Assembly: GCF_000158475.2 (NCBI RefSeq)
Contig: NZ_KI392031.1
Span: 1,291,596 to 1,355,595, forward strand
Length of the DNA stretch: 64,000 nt
Source of the DNA: Oxalobacter paraformigenes
GTDB lineage: Bacteria > Pseudomonadota > Gammaproteobacteria > Burkholderiales > Burkholderiaceae_D
Reading direction: 5' to 3'
The first letter of the stretch is position 1; each line of letters begins with the position of its first letter. A program made the position numbers and the translations under genes. The notes beneath the pieces are model-generated. The model did no database searches, was not told where the DNA came from, and worked only from the letters and a program-made list of their open reading frames with translations. Below, piece by piece: positions 62,482 through 64,000 of the stretch.

Positions 62482-63477
62482 TTATTTCCATGAGCGGTAA
62501 TAGGCGCCCAGCGTTTGCTGCTGGCCTTCCGCAAGCTTTCCGAGTGCCTCAACCCATTCCGGCCTGACAATATAGGCAACCTCGTCGTTCAGGCAACTGT
62601 CCAGCGCGGCACGCCAGACCCGGGTAGCCGCAGCCGTATAGGCAGGACTTCGCTGGCGGCCTTCAATCTTCACCGCAGATACGCCCATTTTCTTCAGACG
62701 GGGCAGCAACTCAAGCGTATTCAGGCTGGCCGGCTCCTCAATAGCGTAATAGATTTCCCCGCCGACTTCATAACGGCCCTTGCAGAGAGTGGGATAACTC
62801 GCTTTTTCACTGTCGGCATACCGGTCAATCAGTACCCCGTTCAGCCGCGACTCCAGTCCTTTGGGCGTCGGCTGCCAGCGAACCGCGCTGGCCGGAGAAC
62901 AGACGCCACTGTTATTCGGTGCCTTTCCGGTGACATAGGAAGACAGTGCGCAACGGCCTTCGACCATAACACACAGGCTGCCGAAACCGAATACCTCGAT
63001 TTCGACATCAGTATTTTTAACGACCAGTTCGACCTGTTCGATCGACAGCACCCGGGGCAACACCACTCTGGCAATGTGAAAATGACGGGCGTAAAAATTG
63101 ATCGCGTCGTAATTGGTCGCCGACCCCTGCACCGACAGATGCAATCGCAAACCGGGATGGGTGTCGCAAGCATACCGCATCAACCCCGGATCGGCCACAA
63201 TCATGGCATCGACCCCATAACGCGCTGCCCGGTCGACCGCTTCTGTCCAGACTTTCCAGGAATCGGGCAACGGATACGTATTCAGCGCCAGAAGGACTTT
63301 TCTCTGGCGCGAATGCGCATAGGCAATGCCTTCCTGCAAGGTTTTTTCGTCAAAATTCAGGCCGGCGAAATTGCGTGCGTTCGTCGCGTCCCGGAAACCG
63401 AGATAAACGCAATCGGCGCCCTGATCGACAGCCTGTTTCAATGCCGGAAGACTTCCTGCCGGACACACCAGTTCCAT
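62482..63477 (-). CDS. ubiU: O2-independent ubiquinone hydroxylation protein UbiU
   Basis: UbiU is the partner of UbiV in anaerobic ubiquinone synthesis (E. coli YhbU, 331 residues; here 331 too). The start MELVCPAGSLPALKQAVDQG was set by homology. U32 motifs include ADCVYLGFRDATNARNFAGL, VADPGLMRY and the cysteine region GSLCVMVEGRCALSSYVTGK, followed by SGVCSPA and a further Cys at PTLCKGRYE. KIEGRQRSPAYTAA closes the core. First gene of the trio; divergent from the HlyD-type gene. Confidence 0.95.
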   Translation of the reverse strand: MELVCPAGSLPALKQAVDQGADCVYLGFRDATNARNFAGLNFDEKTLQEGIAYAHSRQRKVLLALNTYPLPDSWKVWTEAVDRAARYGVDAMIVADPGLMRYACDTHPGLRLHLSVQGSATNYDAINFYARHFHIARVVLPRVLSIEQVELVVKNTDVEIEVFGFGSLCVMVEGRCALSSYVTGKAPNNSGVCSPASAVRWQPTPKGLESRLNGVLIDRYADSEKASYPTLCKGRYEVGGEIYYAIEEPASLNTLELLPRLKKMGVSAVKIEGRQRSPAYTAAATRVWRAALDSCLNDEVAYIVRPEWVEALGKLAEGQQQTLGAYYRSWK

Positions 63478-63740
63478 TTGTGGGTTTCGCGTCAAAACGT
63501 TCAAAAAATCGGAAGAGTTTTCAAAATTATCAACAAGCTTTCCGGTGCAGGGTTTAATGTTTAAACCTGCTTTGCCGGAAACCGGCAATCATATTAACAG
63601 AATGCATGACAAGCGTTCCATCCGATTGAATAGACGCATTACAAATTGAAATGTTCCTGTACAACATAAGCCGTTATAATCTGGTACATTGTGAAGTAGA
63701 GTCTGTTTTCATTCCGCTGTCCCTCGCTAGGAGCTAGACA

Positions 63741-64000
63741 ATGTCGGCCATTTTACGCAATAAAAAACTGATCATCATTCTGGCACTCGTCATCATTGCC
63801 GTCGCAGTCGGATGGTATTTCCTGAAACCGGCTGGCACACCTCCGGGACTCGCTTATGGTAACGGTCGGCTGGAAGCGACCGAAACGGCTGTTTCCACCA
63901 AAGTGCAGGGCAAACTGGTCGAGGTGTATTTTCGTGAGGGAGCCGACCTGAAAACCGGTGAAGTTGCCGCGCAGCTCGACGATGCCCAGCTGAAAGCTGA
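63741..64000 (+). CDS. HlyD-type membrane fusion protein, 5' part only
   Basis: The gene starts at ATG 63741 behind TAGGAG and runs off the window edge after about 86 residues. The visible part has a short cytoplasmic start, one membrane anchor (about residues 9-27, IIILALVIIAVAVGWYFL), and then NGRLEATETAVSTKVQGKLV with VYFREGADLKTGEVAAQLDD. That is the biotinyl-lipoyl-like half-motif of HlyD/EmrA/YhiI adaptors for ABC or MFS efflux. A TATAAT at 63675-63680 may be its -10 element, and a 7-bp hairpin (63573-63589) lies between it and ubiU. The partner transporter would be outside the window. Confidence 0.88.
   Translation, partial: MSAILRNKKLIIILALVIIAVAVGWYFLKPAGTPPGLAYGNGRLEATETAVSTKVQGKLVEVYFREGADLKTGEVAAQLDDAQLKA

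Noticed and set aside
63478-63740. FNR-type box (TTGAT-N4-ATCAA) upstream of ubiU, expected for anaerobic genes
   Set aside because: The closest sequence, TTGATAATTTTGAA, matches only one half-site well.

Overview
The window looks like a chromosomal segment of a betaproteobacterium of the Burkholderiales, most likely Oxalobacteraceae and perhaps Oxalobacter. This is inferred from several features: moderate GC, the order rpsF-priB-rpsR-rplI, a QueE with a CX14CX2C cluster next to queD and tadA, EF-P with Arg32 beside earP, nadE followed by a PII gene, and the oxygen-independent ubiquinone trio ubiT/ubiV/ubiU. I could run no database search, so the genus is not proven. No rRNA, tRNA, CRISPR array, intact insertion sequence or prophage was seen.

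Layout. 0-8.6 kb: galE, a secreted START/SRPBCC-like protein, a decayed hrgA-type pseudogene, yicC, efp plus its modifying enzyme earP, suhB, trmJ and lexA with an SOS box. 8.9-10.4 kb: ribosomal operon rpsF-priB-rpsR-rplI, where priB appears to use a CTG start. 10.8-17 kb: uspA, hom, alaA, a Mth938-like gene, bcp and a PIN-PhoH gene. 17.1-18.2 kb: a gene-poor stretch, followed by a GNAT gene and a secreted Sel1-like protein. 20.3-24.8 kb: clpB with a sigma-32-type promoter, then fluC under a fluoride riboswitch, divergent from a split chrA pair. 24.8-34.8 kb: a long minus-strand run (moaE, nadC, nadA, ybiT, ldcA, tadA, queD, queE and a GGDEF-EAL gene). 34.9-35.5 kb: very AT-rich DNA containing a run of 17 A. 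35.5-38.7 kb: guaA and guaB. 38.7-40.2 kb: a second gene desert. 40.3-48 kb: a D-2-hydroxyacid dehydrogenase, rpmB-rpmG, moaD-moeA-thrC, nadE-glnB and a GNAT gene. 48.2-58.6 kb: a Sel1 lipoprotein, an Smr protein, trxB, ftsK, lolA, ispD-ispF and mfd. 58.6-64 kb: a small hypothetical gene, a three-part stress protein behind a sigma-E-like promoter, marC, ubiU-ubiV-ubiT and the start of a HlyD-type membrane fusion protein.

How the genes work together. Most are housekeeping: NAD synthesis (nadA, nadC, nadE), GMP synthesis (guaB, guaA), threonine (hom, thrC), molybdopterin (moaD, moaE, moeA), MEP isoprenoids (ispD, ispF), queuosine (queD, queE), translation (efp/earP, trmJ, tadA, ribosomal proteins) and DNA repair (lexA, mfd). 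Stress and efflux functions are visible as a fluoride channel with its sensor RNA, a two-gene chromate transporter, a ClpB chaperone, UspA and the YflT/LEA-like protein. The hom-alaA, thrC-moeA-moaD and moaE pieces lie apart although all are on the same strand. Decayed or empty DNA next to several of these joints suggests rearrangement.
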